This document shows positions 17,757-26,386 of a DNA stretch of 64,000 bases, piece after piece. Both the position numbers and the translations under genes were made by a program. Location: NCBI RefSeq assembly GCF_003462685.1, contig NZ_QRVE01000001.1, positions 99,411-163,410 of the forward strand, in the 5' to 3' direction. The notes under the pieces were generated by a model. The model had not been told where the DNA came from. It did no database searches and was given only the letters and a program-made list of their open reading frames with translations. This DNA is from Collinsella sp. AF23-4AC. Lineage in GTDB: Bacteria > Actinomycetota > Coriobacteriia > Coriobacteriales > Coriobacteriaceae. Position 1 is the first letter of the stretch. Each line of letters opens with the position of its first letter.

Positions 17757-20480
17757 CTACTTCTTCTTTTTGCTTGGCATCGAGACTTTGATGCCTTGGG
17801 CGGACTTGGTCACGCGAGAGCGTTTGGCTCCGGCACTCCTCTTTTTCTTGGGTTGGGCCTGGGCCACGCCCTCGAGTGCGCGGGCCTCGGCCTCACGAAC
17901 GGTGCGAGCTTCGCGGCGCTGCGCCATGTCGGCGGCGACGCGCTTGGCAAAACGCTCCGCCGTCGAACCCGTCGAGCTCACCTTGCCGCCACCGCGACCC
18001 AGGCGGACGCGCACACCGCGGCCAAAACCAGTTGCGGCATGACGACGACGCGGCTTGAGCGAATCCATCATCGTGGCGAGCTTAAAGAACACCGAGCAGG
18101 TAAAGACCACGATGACAGCCAAGATAACCATCTGGCCCATCGACAGGTTGGCAATAGACAGCAGCTCCGGGAATCCGATAACGCCCGTCAGGATGCCGGC
18201 GACTACAAACACAAAGAGCACCACTCGTAAGGGCGTGAGAGGCTGCGAGATGCGCCAGATCAGGCTGACGCTCGCCGCGCACGACGTAAGCAGGCACATC
18301 GTAGACAGCGTGAGCTGGCTAAAGCCAAACACGCGCGCCACAAAGATATCGAGCGCCGCAGCCAAAATGACCGCAATCGACGCCGGCAGTGCGCGCTTGA
18401 GTACGTTCGTCAAAAACGCACCCTTCACGCGAGCATTGTTGGGCTCCAGGCCCAACACAAAGCCCGGCGCGCCGATGCAGAAGAAGTTAATGAGCGTCAT
18501 CTGGATGGGCTCGAAGGGGTACGGCGGCAGCGCGATGCACAGCGCGGCCAGGCCCATCGAGAACAGCGTCTTGGTAAGGAACAGCGAGGCCGAACGCTGC
18601 AGGTTATTGATGGAGCGACGGCCCTCGGCCACCACGGCGGGCATCGAGGCAAAGTCGTTGTCGACCAGCACGATCTCGGCCACGTTGCGCGCGGCATCGG
18701 AGCCGGCCGCCATGGCCACGGAGCAGTCGGCCTCCTTGAGCGCCAGCACGTCGTTGACGCCGTCGCCCGTCATTGCCACGGTGTGCTCGCGGCGCTTGAG
18801 CGCCTGCACGAGCTCGCGCTTCTGCTGCGGGGTCACACGACCAAAGACATGGTAGCGGTCCACTGCGGCATCGAGCTTTGCTGGCGTATCGAGCGTCGTG
18901 GCGTCCACATAAGCGTCCGCCCCCGGCACGCCCACCACGCGCGCGATCGACGACACCGTACGCGGGTCGTCGCCACTGATCACGTTGAGGGTCACGCCCT
19001 GCTCGTTAAAGTAGCCGATGGTCTCGGCCGCCGAGGTACGAATCTCGTCGCGGATGGTCACAAAGCCCACGGGCTCGGCCTCGCCCACCATATCGCCATC
19101 GGGCGTAAAGCCGTCCACGCGCGCCGCCACGAGCACGCGGCAGGTATCAGCAAGCTCGGCGACACGGTTCTCGACCTGCGAAAACACACGCTCCGAAAGC
19201 ACAAACTGCGCGGCGCCCATCACATAGGAGCCCTGCGCAAAAGAAGCGCCACTCCATTTTTTAGACGACGAGAACGGAATGACCGACAGCGGCTCAGACA
19301 CCTCGACCGGGCGATCGGCGTAATAGTTGAGCAGCGCCTGACAGGTCTCGTTGGCATCGGCCGAAGTCGCACGCGCCACGTTAGCCAGCGCAAAATCGAG
19401 CACTGTGGTATCGACGGGAACAGATGCCTCGTTCTCCCCCACACCCAGGGCAACGCCCTCAACCGGCAGCGGATACGTGCCCTCGACCTCCATGCGACCC
19501 GACGTGATGGTACCCGTCTTGTCCAGGCACAGCACGTCAACGCGAGCGAGCGTCTCGATGCAGTAGAGCTGCTGCGCCAGCACCTTGCGGCGGGCCAGGC
19601 GCACCGTGGCGATGGCGAGCACCGACGAGGTCAGCAGCACCAGGCCTTGCGGGATCATGCCCAGCAGGGCGCCCACCGTGGACAACAGCGCCGACGAAGG
19701 CACATGACCAGCCAACAGCTCAGAGAAGCACCACGAAAGCGCGCTATCGCCCGGGGTTCCCGCGGCATCCCACAGCTCGCTCACACTCGAGGCAAACAAC
19801 GCCAAACCGAGCGGGATCATGATGATGCTCGCAAAGCGCACGATGGCGTTCAGCGCGTTCATGATCTCGGAATTGACCTTTTTGACGTACTTGGCCTCGT
19901 TATTAATTTTGGCCACGTAGTTGTCGGCGCCGACATGGATCACGCGGGCGCGCAGCAGGCCCGAGTCGATAAAGCTGCCGCTCATGAGCTCGGAACCGGG
20001 CTGTTTCTTAATAAGGTCGCTCTCGCCCGTCAGCAGGCTCTCGTTCACGAGCGCCTCGCCCGAAACCACCACGGCGTCAGCGGGAATCTGGTCACCGCGC
20101 CCCAGGCGGATGATGTCGTCGAGCACGATCTGGTCCAGGTCGAGCTCCACCTCGGCGCCGTCGCGCACCGCGATGGCCTTCTTGGAGGTCAACAGCGTGA
20201 GCTTATCGACCATCTTCTTGGAACGCATGGACTGAATGACGCCAATAGCGGTATTGAGGAACACCACGAACAGGAACGTCAGATTCTTAAACGAACCGGT
20301 CAAAATGACCAGGAACGCCAAGATCACGTTGATCAAATTGAACAGCGTGCAGAGGTTCTCGATGATGAGCTCTTTGACCGACTTGGTCTTGAGCTCCATG
20401 TTGCGGTTGATCTTACCGGCGGCGATGCGCTCCTCGACCTCGGCGGTCGAGAGTCCGCGCTCGATATCCGTTGCTGCCAT
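17757..20480 (-). CDS. CtpE-like P-type cation-transporting ATPase
   Basis: The protein is about 907 aa from the ATG at 20480; GTG or ATG starts at 20495 and 20492 are also possible. P-type ATPase motifs are TGES (about residues 151-154), the phosphorylated Asp in DKTGTIT (about 320) and the hinge TGDGVNDVLALK. About ten membrane segments can be counted. The N-terminal layout (GLSTAEVEERIAAGKIN) and short actuator region resemble mycobacterial CtpE, a calcium importer. The ion is therefore inferred. It ends in a highly basic tail of about 90 residues rich in Arg, Ala and Lys. The gene begins just after the tRNA-Arg terminator. Confidence 0.88.
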   Translation of the reverse strand: MAATDIERGLSTAEVEERIAAGKINRNMELKTKSVKELIIENLCTLFNLINVILAFLVILTGSFKNLTFLFVVFLNTAIGVIQSMRSKKMVDKLTLLTSKKAIAVRDGAEVELDLDQIVLDDIIRLGRGDQIPADAVVVSGEALVNESLLTGESDLIKKQPGSELMSGSFIDSGLLRARVIHVGADNYVAKINNEAKYVKKVNSEIMNALNAIVRFASIIMIPLGLALFASSVSELWDAAGTPGDSALSWCFSELLAGHVPSSALLSTVGALLGMIPQGLVLLTSSVLAIATVRLARRKVLAQQLYCIETLARVDVLCLDKTGTITSGRMEVEGTYPLPVEGVALGVGENEASVPVDTTVLDFALANVARATSADANETCQALLNYYADRPVEVSEPLSVIPFSSSKKWSGASFAQGSYVMGAAQFVLSERVFSQVENRVAELADTCRVLVAARVDGFTPDGDMVGEAEPVGFVTIRDEIRTSAAETIGYFNEQGVTLNVISGDDPRTVSSIARVVGVPGADAYVDATTLDTPAKLDAAVDRYHVFGRVTPQQKRELVQALKRREHTVAMTGDGVNDVLALKEADCSVAMAAGSDAARNVAEIVLVDNDFASMPAVVAEGRRSINNLQRSASLFLTKTLFSMGLAALCIALPPYPFEPIQMTLINFFCIGAPGFVLGLEPNNARVKGAFLTNVLKRALPASIAVILAAALDIFVARVFGFSQLTLSTMCLLTSCAASVSLIWRISQPLTPLRVVLFVFVVAGILTGVIGFPELLSIANLSMGQMVILAVIVVFTCSVFFKLATMMDSLKPRRRHAATGFGRGVRVRLGRGGGKVSSTGSTAERFAKRVAADMAQRREARTVREAEARALEGVAQAQPKKKRSAGAKRSRVTKSAQGIKVSMPSKKKK

Positions 20481-20511
20481 ACCACGTCCCATCACGTCGC
20501 GTCGGTATAAG

Positions 20512-20545
20512 AAAAACCGCCCGGACCATGCGAGGTTCGGACGGT
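20512..20545 (-). terminator. Intrinsic terminator of tRNA-Arg(CCG)
   Basis: On the minus strand arms 20534-20545 and 20516-20526 form a GC-rich stem followed by five T residues (20512-20516). It lies 11 nt after the tRNA 3' end. Confidence 0.75.
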
Positions 20546-20556
20546 CTTACGTTCGA

Positions 20557-20633
20557 TGGTGCCCCATGTTGGATTCGAACCAACGGCCTTCTGCTCCGGA
20601 GGCAGACGCTCTAATCCCCTGAGCTAATAGGGC
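20557..20633 (-). tRNA. tRNA-Arg(CCG)
   Basis: This 77-nt cloverleaf includes an encoded CCA. The 7-bp acceptor stem GCCCTAT/ATGGGGC has one G-T pair. The D arm is GCTC/GAGC, the anticodon stem TCTGC/GCAGA with loop CTCCGGA (anticodon CCG), and the T loop contains TTCGAAT. Confidence 0.95.
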
Positions 20634-20726
20634 CAACGTTTGGCATTATACCCAAGTGCACCACGGGCTATCAAAATAAAAGAAAAAGCTTTGCAATTCC
20701 GAGGAAGACACGGCGCAACGGCCCAC

Positions 20727-20756
20727 TTTAGAAGGCAAAAGCGAGTCAGATAGTAT
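20727..20756 (+). promoter_or_regulatory. Candidate promoter of the aromatic operon
   Basis: TTTAGA (20727-20732) and TAGTAT (20751-20756) are 18 nt apart, about 80 nt before the DAHP synthase start. Matches are partial. An offset TATAAA at 20754-20759 is an alternative -10. Confidence 0.4.
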
Positions 20757-20780
20757 AAACTCTCATGCACCATATATACA

Positions 20781-20804
20781 CGGCTCGCGATGCGGGCCGT
20801 TTTT
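20781..20804 (+). terminator. Leader terminator (possible attenuator) before the aromatic operon
   Basis: An 8-bp stem (20781-20788 with 20792-20799, one G-T pair) with a GAT loop is followed directly by five T residues. It lies between the candidate promoter and the DAHP synthase gene. A 20-codon open frame from ATG at 20765 (beginning MHHIYTAR) runs through it and ends at 20827, overlapping the ribosome site of the operon. Such an arrangement suggests transcription attenuation. No antiterminator is obvious. Confidence 0.6.
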
Positions 20805-20837
20805 GCAAGGGTTATCCATCGAGGTGAGAGGCACACC

Positions 20838-21860
20838 ATGATTGCAATTTTAAAGCAGAGCGCCAGCGACGAGGCCGTCAGCCATATCGTCAGCTGGATT
20901 GAAAAAAAGGGTCTGAAGACCGATGTCTCGCGCGGCGAGAACGAGACGATCATCGGCCTGGTGGGCGATACGACCAAGATCGACCCGTTCCTGCTCGAGT
21001 CTATGGACGTCGTCGAGCGCGTACAGCGCGTCTCCGAGCCGTTCAAGCGCGCCAACCGCAAGTTCCACCCCGAGGACTCCGTCATCGACTGCGGCCACGG
21101 CGTACATGTAGGCGGCGATCAGTTCCAGGTCATCGCCGGCCCCTGCTCCGTCGAGGGCGAGAACCTCATCCGCATCGCCCGCCGCGTGAAGGCCGCCGGC
21201 GCCACGATGCTGCGCGGCGGCGCCTACAAGCCCCGCACCTCCCCATACGCCTACCAGGGCATGGGTCCCGCCGGCCTTGACCTGCTGTGCGAGGCATCGG
21301 CCGAGCTCGACATGCCGATCGTCACCGAGATCATGGACCCACGCGACGTGCAGGTCTTCCTGGACAAGAAGATCGACGTCATGCAGATCGGCGCCCGCAA
21401 CGCCCAGAACTTCCCTCTGCTCAAAGAGGTCGGCAAGACCAAGACTCCGATCTTGCTTAAGCGCGGCATGTCCGGCACGATCGATGAGCTGCTCATGGCC
21501 GCCGAGTACATCATGAGTGAGGGCAACGACAACGTCATCCTGTGCGAGCGCGGTATCCGCACCTTCGAGACCCGCACCCGCAACACCTTCGACCTCAACG
21601 CCGTGCCGGTGCTGCACCACCTGTCGCACCTGCCCGTCGTCGCCGACCCCAGCCACGCCACCGGCTACACCCGCTACGTTGAGCCTATGGCGCTCGCCGC
21701 GACCGCCTGCGGTGCCAACGGCCTGGAGATCGAGGTCCACGACGAGCCGAGCCGTGCCTGGTCAGACGGCGCTCAGGCCCTCACCCCCGATCAGTTCGAC
21801 GACACCATGCGCCGCATCCGAGCCATCCGCGAGGTCGTCTGCCAAGAGACCATGGAGTAA
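20838..21860 (+). CDS. aroF: 3-deoxy-7-phosphoheptulonate (DAHP) synthase
   Basis: This 340-aa first enzyme of the shikimate pathway joins phosphoenolpyruvate and erythrose-4-phosphate. The N-terminal 70 residues are the ferredoxin-like regulatory domain of the Thermotoga-type (type I beta) enzymes, known for feedback inhibition by Tyr/Phe. The barrel shows AGPCSVEG, LRGGAYKPRTSPYAYQG, KRGMSGT and DPSHATG. The ATG at 20838 is chosen because GAGGTGAG lies 9 nt before it; an upstream in-frame ATG falls inside the terminator hairpin. It is first of eight co-directional aromatic genes. Confidence 0.95.
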   Translation: MIAILKQSASDEAVSHIVSWIEKKGLKTDVSRGENETIIGLVGDTTKIDPFLLESMDVVERVQRVSEPFKRANRKFHPEDSVIDCGHGVHVGGDQFQVIAGPCSVEGENLIRIARRVKAAGATMLRGGAYKPRTSPYAYQGMGPAGLDLLCEASAELDMPIVTEIMDPRDVQVFLDKKIDVMQIGARNAQNFPLLKEVGKTKTPILLKRGMSGTIDELLMAAEYIMSEGNDNVILCERGIRTFETRTRNTFDLNAVPVLHHLSHLPVVADPSHATGYTRYVEPMALAATACGANGLEIEVHDEPSRAWSDGAQALTPDQFDDTMRRIRAIREVVCQETME

Positions 21861-21863
21861 CCC

Positions 21864-22778
21864 ATGGGTACGGTGAGAAACGCGCGCGTTAACCAGGGCG
21901 GCCCCAAGTGCGCCGGCATTGTGGGCCTGGGCCTCATCGGCGGCAGCTTTGCCCGCGGCTATGCGCAGGCGGGCGTCCGCGTGCTGGCCTGGGACCCCGA
22001 TGACGATGTCATGACTGCCGCCAGCATGGGCACCGTTGCCGGAGAACTCAACGACGAGACACTCGGCGAATGCGACATCATCGTGCTGGCTTGCTACCCC
22101 GAAGCCTGCATCGAGTGGCTCGAGGCGCATGCCCAGGCACTCGCCGACGCCACCGACACCGAGGCCATCATGGGCCCCGTGGTGATCGACACGGTGGGCG
22201 TCAAGGGCATTGTGTGCGAGCGCGCCTTTGAGCTTGCCCGCGAGCACGGCTTTTACTTTGTGGGCGCGCACCCCATGGCGGGCACCCAGTTCTCGGGCTA
22301 CGCGCACTCCCGCGCCGACTTGTTCCAGGGCGCGCCGCTCGTGCTCGTGCCGCCCGCGGTGGACGATGCGCTCAAGCTGGAACTTTTGGGCCAGGTGCGC
22401 GAGATGGTACGCCCCTTGGGCTTTGGCAAGTTCAGCGTGACCAGCGCTGCCGAACACGACCGCGTCATCGCCTTTACGAGCCAGCTCGCGCACGTGGTAT
22501 CAAACGCCTACGTCAAAAGCCCGACCGCCCAAGTTCACCACGGTTTTTCGGCCGGTAGCTACCGCGATCTCACCCGCGTGGCGCACCTCAACCCGCAAAT
22601 GTGGTCCGAGCTCATGATCGACGACGCCGACGCACTCGCCTTCGAGATCGACCATCTGATCGAGTCGCTTGGCGCCTACAGCCGTGCACTCAAGGACCGC
22701 GACCAGCGCTATCTGGAGAATCTCCTTGCCGAGGGCGACCGCATTAAGCGCGCACTCGACGACGAGGCCTCCCACTAG
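21864..22778 (+). CDS. tyrA: Prephenate dehydrogenase (tyrosine branch)
   Basis: This 304-aa NAD(P)-dependent enzyme converts prephenate to 4-hydroxyphenylpyruvate. The Rossmann motif GLGLIGGSFARG is at residues 21-32. The prephenate-site segment GAHPMAGTQFSGY follows, then the helical dimerisation domain. No ACT regulatory domain is present, so feedback control must lie elsewhere, probably on the DAHP synthase. The start lies 3 nt after aroF with a GGAG site. Confidence 0.93.
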   Translation: MGTVRNARVNQGGPKCAGIVGLGLIGGSFARGYAQAGVRVLAWDPDDDVMTAASMGTVAGELNDETLGECDIIVLACYPEACIEWLEAHAQALADATDTEAIMGPVVIDTVGVKGIVCERAFELAREHGFYFVGAHPMAGTQFSGYAHSRADLFQGAPLVLVPPAVDDALKLELLGQVREMVRPLGFGKFSVTSAAEHDRVIAFTSQLAHVVSNAYVKSPTAQVHHGFSAGSYRDLTRVAHLNPQMWSELMIDDADALAFEIDHLIESLGAYSRALKDRDQRYLENLLAEGDRIKRALDDEASH

Positions 22779-22814
22779 ACCACCTATCACGCCAGGTCGA
22801 AAGGACCGAAGCTT

Positions 22815-23921
22815 ATGGCGATTACCATCGATATCGACACCGCACGCCCCTACCAGGTGCATGTTGGCACGTTTTTGCTGGAGCAGGCGGGACCGCTCGT
22901 GCGCGCCACTGCCGGCGGCACCAAGGCCGTCATCGTGACGGACACCAACGTGGGCCCGCTCTACCAGATGCCCGTTAAGCAGAGTCTGGAGGCATCAGGC
23001 TACGAGGTGAGCATCTGCACCTTCGAGGCCGGCGAGGCCCATAAGCGCGCCGAAACCTATGTTGCCATTTTGGAGTTTGTGGCCGAGCACGAGCTTTCAC
23101 GCTCCGACGTGATCGTTGCACTCGGCGGCGGTGTCGTGGGCGACGTGGCCGGCTTTGTGGCCGCCACCTACATGCGCGGCTGCAAGTTTGTGCAGATCCC
23201 CACGAGTCTGCTCGCCATGGTGGATTCGTCGGTGGGCGGCAAGACGGCCATCGACCTGGCTGCCGGCAAGAACTTGGCCGGCGCCTTTTGGCAGCCGAGC
23301 GTGGTTATCGCCGATGTGGGGTGCCTGGCCACCCTCACGCCCGAGCAGTTCGCCGACGGCTGCGGCGAGGTCGTCAAGCATGCCGTAATCGCCGATCCGG
23401 AACTCTTCGATGAGCTCGAGAAGACCCCGCTCACGCTGGAGCTGCTCAACCAGGACGTGGCTCGCGTGGCGCTCATCATCGCCCGCAATATCGACATCAA
23501 GCGCGCCGTGGTCGTCGCCGACGAGCGCGAAACCAACCAGCGCAAGCTCCTCAACTTTGGACACAGCGCCGGACACGCCGTCGAGGCCTGCGAGCACTTT
23601 GAGCTCGGACACGGCAACTGCGTGTCGATCGGCATGGGCATCATCACGCGCGCCGCGGCCTTGCACGGCGTCTGCGATGCTGCACTGCCCGGTCGTATTG
23701 AGGAACTCTGCGCCCGCCATGGCCTCAAGACCCGCTGCGACCTCGATGTCGATGCCGTCTTTGCCGAGGCGCTCCACGACAAGAAGCGCGCGGGCGACAC
23801 CATCGACCTGGTGATTCCGCACGGCATTGGCCGCTGCAGCATCGACCGCACGCCGCTTTCCACTTTCCACGAACTTATTGCCGAGGGCCTCGGCCAGAAG
23901 GGAGACGCTTCCGCATGCTAG
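22815..23921 (+). CDS. aroB: 3-dehydroquinate synthase
   Basis: This 368-aa second enzyme of the shikimate pathway is NAD- and metal-dependent. Family blocks include ALGGGVVGDVAGFVAATYMRG, QIPTSLLAMVDSSVGGKTAID, the metal-site segments GCGEVVKHAVI and LNFGHSAGHAVE, and HGNC-like GHGNCVSIGM. It overlaps aroA by 7 nt, indicating coupled translation. Confidence 0.96.
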   Translation: MAITIDIDTARPYQVHVGTFLLEQAGPLVRATAGGTKAVIVTDTNVGPLYQMPVKQSLEASGYEVSICTFEAGEAHKRAETYVAILEFVAEHELSRSDVIVALGGGVVGDVAGFVAATYMRGCKFVQIPTSLLAMVDSSVGGKTAIDLAAGKNLAGAFWQPSVVIADVGCLATLTPEQFADGCGEVVKHAVIADPELFDELEKTPLTLELLNQDVARVALIIARNIDIKRAVVVADERETNQRKLLNFGHSAGHAVEACEHFELGHGNCVSIGMGIITRAAALHGVCDAALPGRIEELCARHGLKTRCDLDVDAVFAEALHDKKRAGDTIDLVIPHGIGRCSIDRTPLSTFHELIAEGLGQKGDASAC

Positions 23922-25234
23922 CCCGCATCACCCCGTCCCCGCTCAAGGGCAACGTTCCCGCCATCGCGTCCAAGTCGATGGCGCATCGCCTCATCATTTG
24001 CGCCGCGCTTGCCAACGGCGAGACGCACGTCACCTGCAACACTACCTGCGCCGATATCGAGGCCACGGTGCGTTGCCTCACGGCGCTCGGCGCCCGCATC
24101 GAGACCGTCGAGGATGGCTTCCAGGTCCACCCCACCATGAAGAGTGTTGAGTTTGGCCTGCTCAAGGCCCTTGCCGGCGGCACGCTCGACTGCGGCGAGA
24201 GCGGCTCCACGCTGCGCTTTATGCTGCCCGTCGCCTGCGCGCTGGGTGCGGATGCCACCTTCGTGGGTCAGGGACGCTTGGGCGCCCGCCCGCTGTCCCC
24301 GCTCTCGGACGAGATCATCGCCGCCGGCTGCGACCTACAGGGTCTGGGCGGTTTTCCGCTCAAGACGAGCGGACGCATGCGCCCGGGTACCTTTGTGCTG
24401 CCGGGCAACGTGAGCTCGCAGTATATCTCGGGCCTGCTGCTGGCAGCCCCGCTGCTCGCCCAGCCCTCCTGCGTGCAGGTGACCGGCCTTATCGAGAGTC
24501 GCCCCTACATCAACCTGACACTCCAGGCCATGAAGGCCTTTGGCGTCGAGGTCAACGTCGAGCGTATTCCCGCCCGGGACGGCCAGCCCGAGGTCACAAA
24601 CTTCCGCGTGAGCAGTGGCTCGTATCGCACGCCCGGTAACGTGGCCGTCGAGGGTGACTGGTCCAACGCTGCCTTTTGGCTGTGCGCCGGCGCCATCGGC
24701 TCCGACCCCATCACCGTCGAGGGTGTGTCACTTAGCTCGGCCCAGGGCGACCGTAACGTACTTGCCGCGCTTTCGCGCTTTGGCGCCCGCATCGTGCGCT
24801 CCACCAACGCCGCCACCGTGCAGTCCGACAAACTCGCCGGCTTTGAGATGAGCGCCCACGATATTCCCGACCTCGTGCCCGTTATCTCGGCCGTGGCCTC
24901 ACTGGCACAGGGCCGCACCTTTATCCGCGATTGCGCCCGTCTGCGCATCAAGGAATCTGACCGTCTGGTCACCACCACCCGCGAGCTCACCGCGCTGGGC
25001 GCACAGGTGCGCATCGCCGGTGACGACCTCATCATCAAGGGCGTCGATGCCCTTACCGGCGGCGAGGTCGATTCGCACAACGACCACCGCATCGCCATGA
25101 TGGCAGCCATCGCCGCAAGTCGCGCCACCGGCGAGGTCGTGATTCACGGCGCCGAAGCCGTCAACAAGTCCTATCCCGATTTCTTCGACCACTACCGCCT
25201 GTTGGGCGGCAAGGTCACGCTCGAGGAGGAATAG
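23915..25234 (+). CDS. aroA: 3-phosphoshikimate 1-carboxyvinyltransferase (EPSP synthase)
   Basis: This 439-aa enzyme transfers enolpyruvate to shikimate-3-phosphate. Motifs are KSMAHRLIICAALANG (substrate Lys/Ser/Arg), CGESGSTLRFMLPV, SSQYISGLLLAAPLL, and RIKESDRLVTT near the end. The two inside-out alpha/beta domains are complete. It starts inside the end of aroB and lies 1 nt before aroC. Confidence 0.96.
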   Translation: MLARITPSPLKGNVPAIASKSMAHRLIICAALANGETHVTCNTTCADIEATVRCLTALGARIETVEDGFQVHPTMKSVEFGLLKALAGGTLDCGESGSTLRFMLPVACALGADATFVGQGRLGARPLSPLSDEIIAAGCDLQGLGGFPLKTSGRMRPGTFVLPGNVSSQYISGLLLAAPLLAQPSCVQVTGLIESRPYINLTLQAMKAFGVEVNVERIPARDGQPEVTNFRVSSGSYRTPGNVAVEGDWSNAAFWLCAGAIGSDPITVEGVSLSSAQGDRNVLAALSRFGARIVRSTNAATVQSDKLAGFEMSAHDIPDLVPVISAVASLAQGRTFIRDCARLRIKESDRLVTTTRELTALGAQVRIAGDDLIIKGVDALTGGEVDSHNDHRIAMMAAIAASRATGEVVIHGAEAVNKSYPDFFDHYRLLGGKVTLEEE

Positions 25235-25235
25235 C

Positions 25236-26333
25236 ATGTCCTCGACCTTTGGCAACGTATTGCATCTGAGCATCTTCGGCCAGTCGCACTCCCCCGCTAT
25301 CGGTTGCTCGCTCGATGGCATCCCGGCGGGCATCGCCGTGGACCAGGAGAAGCTGCAGGCCTTCCTCGACCGTCGCGCCCCCGGTCGCGACGAGACTGCG
25401 ACCAAACGCCGCGAGGCCGACGCCGCGCATATCATCGCCGGTGTAGTCGATGGACATACCACCGGCGCGCCCATCGCTGCGATTATCGAGAACACCAACA
25501 CGCGCTCCAAGGATTACTCCGAGCTGCGCCGCAAGCCCCGCCCCGGGCACGCAGACTTCTCTGCGCGCGTGAAGTACCACAACATGCACGATGTCGCTGG
25601 TGGCGGGCATTTTTCCGGCCGCCTAACGGCACCTTTGTGCATCGCCGGCGGGATCGCGCTGCAGGCGCTCGAGGCCCGCGGCATTCAGGTCATGGCGCAT
25701 GTGGCGCAGATCGGCGGCATCTCCGACCTGCCGATGGACGACATGGTCTATCGCGAGGCCGACCGCAAGGCGATCCTTACGAACGATCTTCCGTGCATTG
25801 ACGCCGCCGCAGCCGGCCGCATGCGCGAGGAGATCCTAGCCGCGCGCGACGAGTTCGATAGCATCGGCGGCATCGTGGAGTGCGGCATTTACGGGCTTCC
25901 CGCGGGCATCGGCGACCCCATGTTCGACGGCATCGAGAACCGCATCGCGCAAATCGCCTTTGGCATTCCCGCCGTAAAGGGCGTGGAGTTTGGCATGGGC
26001 TTTGCCGTGGCCGCCATGCGCGGCAGCGAGAACAACGACCCGTATCGCATCGATGCCGAGAACGGCAAGATCGAAGTCGAATCCAATAACGCCGGCGGCA
26101 TCCTGGGCGGTATTTCGACCGGCGCGCCCGTCATGTGGCGCATGGCCGTAAAGCCGACGCCCTCCATTGGCCGCGAGCAGCAGACCGTAGACATGGACGC
26201 CATGGAAAATGCCGAGCTCTCGGTCCACGGCCGTCACGATCCCTGCATCGTCCCCCGAGCCGTCCCCGTAGCCGAAGCAGCCGCAGCGCTGGCCATCTGG
26301 GACGCCCTCCTCGAGGACGCAGGCCAGCTCTAA
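25236..26333 (+). CDS. aroC: Chorismate synthase
   Basis: This 365-aa FMN-dependent enzyme makes chorismate from EPSP. Signatures are FGQSHSPAIGCSLDGIPAG, RPGHADF, the Gly-rich AGGGHFSGRLTAPLC, and NNAGGILGGISTGAPV. GAGGAAT lies just before the ATG. An 8-bp hairpin follows at 26344-26364. Confidence 0.96.
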   Translation: MSSTFGNVLHLSIFGQSHSPAIGCSLDGIPAGIAVDQEKLQAFLDRRAPGRDETATKRREADAAHIIAGVVDGHTTGAPIAAIIENTNTRSKDYSELRRKPRPGHADFSARVKYHNMHDVAGGGHFSGRLTAPLCIAGGIALQALEARGIQVMAHVAQIGGISDLPMDDMVYREADRKAILTNDLPCIDAAAAGRMREEILAARDEFDSIGGIVECGIYGLPAGIGDPMFDGIENRIAQIAFGIPAVKGVEFGMGFAVAAMRGSENNDPYRIDAENGKIEVESNNAGGILGGISTGAPVMWRMAVKPTPSIGREQQTVDMDAMENAELSVHGRHDPCIVPRAVPVAEAAAALAIWDALLEDAGQL

Positions 26334-26343
26334 CCCGACTCAC

Positions 26344-26364
26344 CTGAGTTGCCTGTCAACTCAG
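26344..26364 (+). other. Intercistronic hairpin between aroC and pheA
   Basis: A perfect 8-bp stem (26344-26351 with 26357-26364) has a 5-nt loop and no following T-run. It probably affects mRNA stability or processing within the operon rather than ending transcription. Confidence 0.5.
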
Positions 26365-26386
26365 CCGTAACGCGAAAGGGACTTCC

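Noticed and set aside
20640..20838. A T-box or amino-acid riboswitch upstream of the aromatic operon
   Set aside because: The space between promoter and terminator is about 25 nt, too short for a T-box, and no T-box sequence is present.
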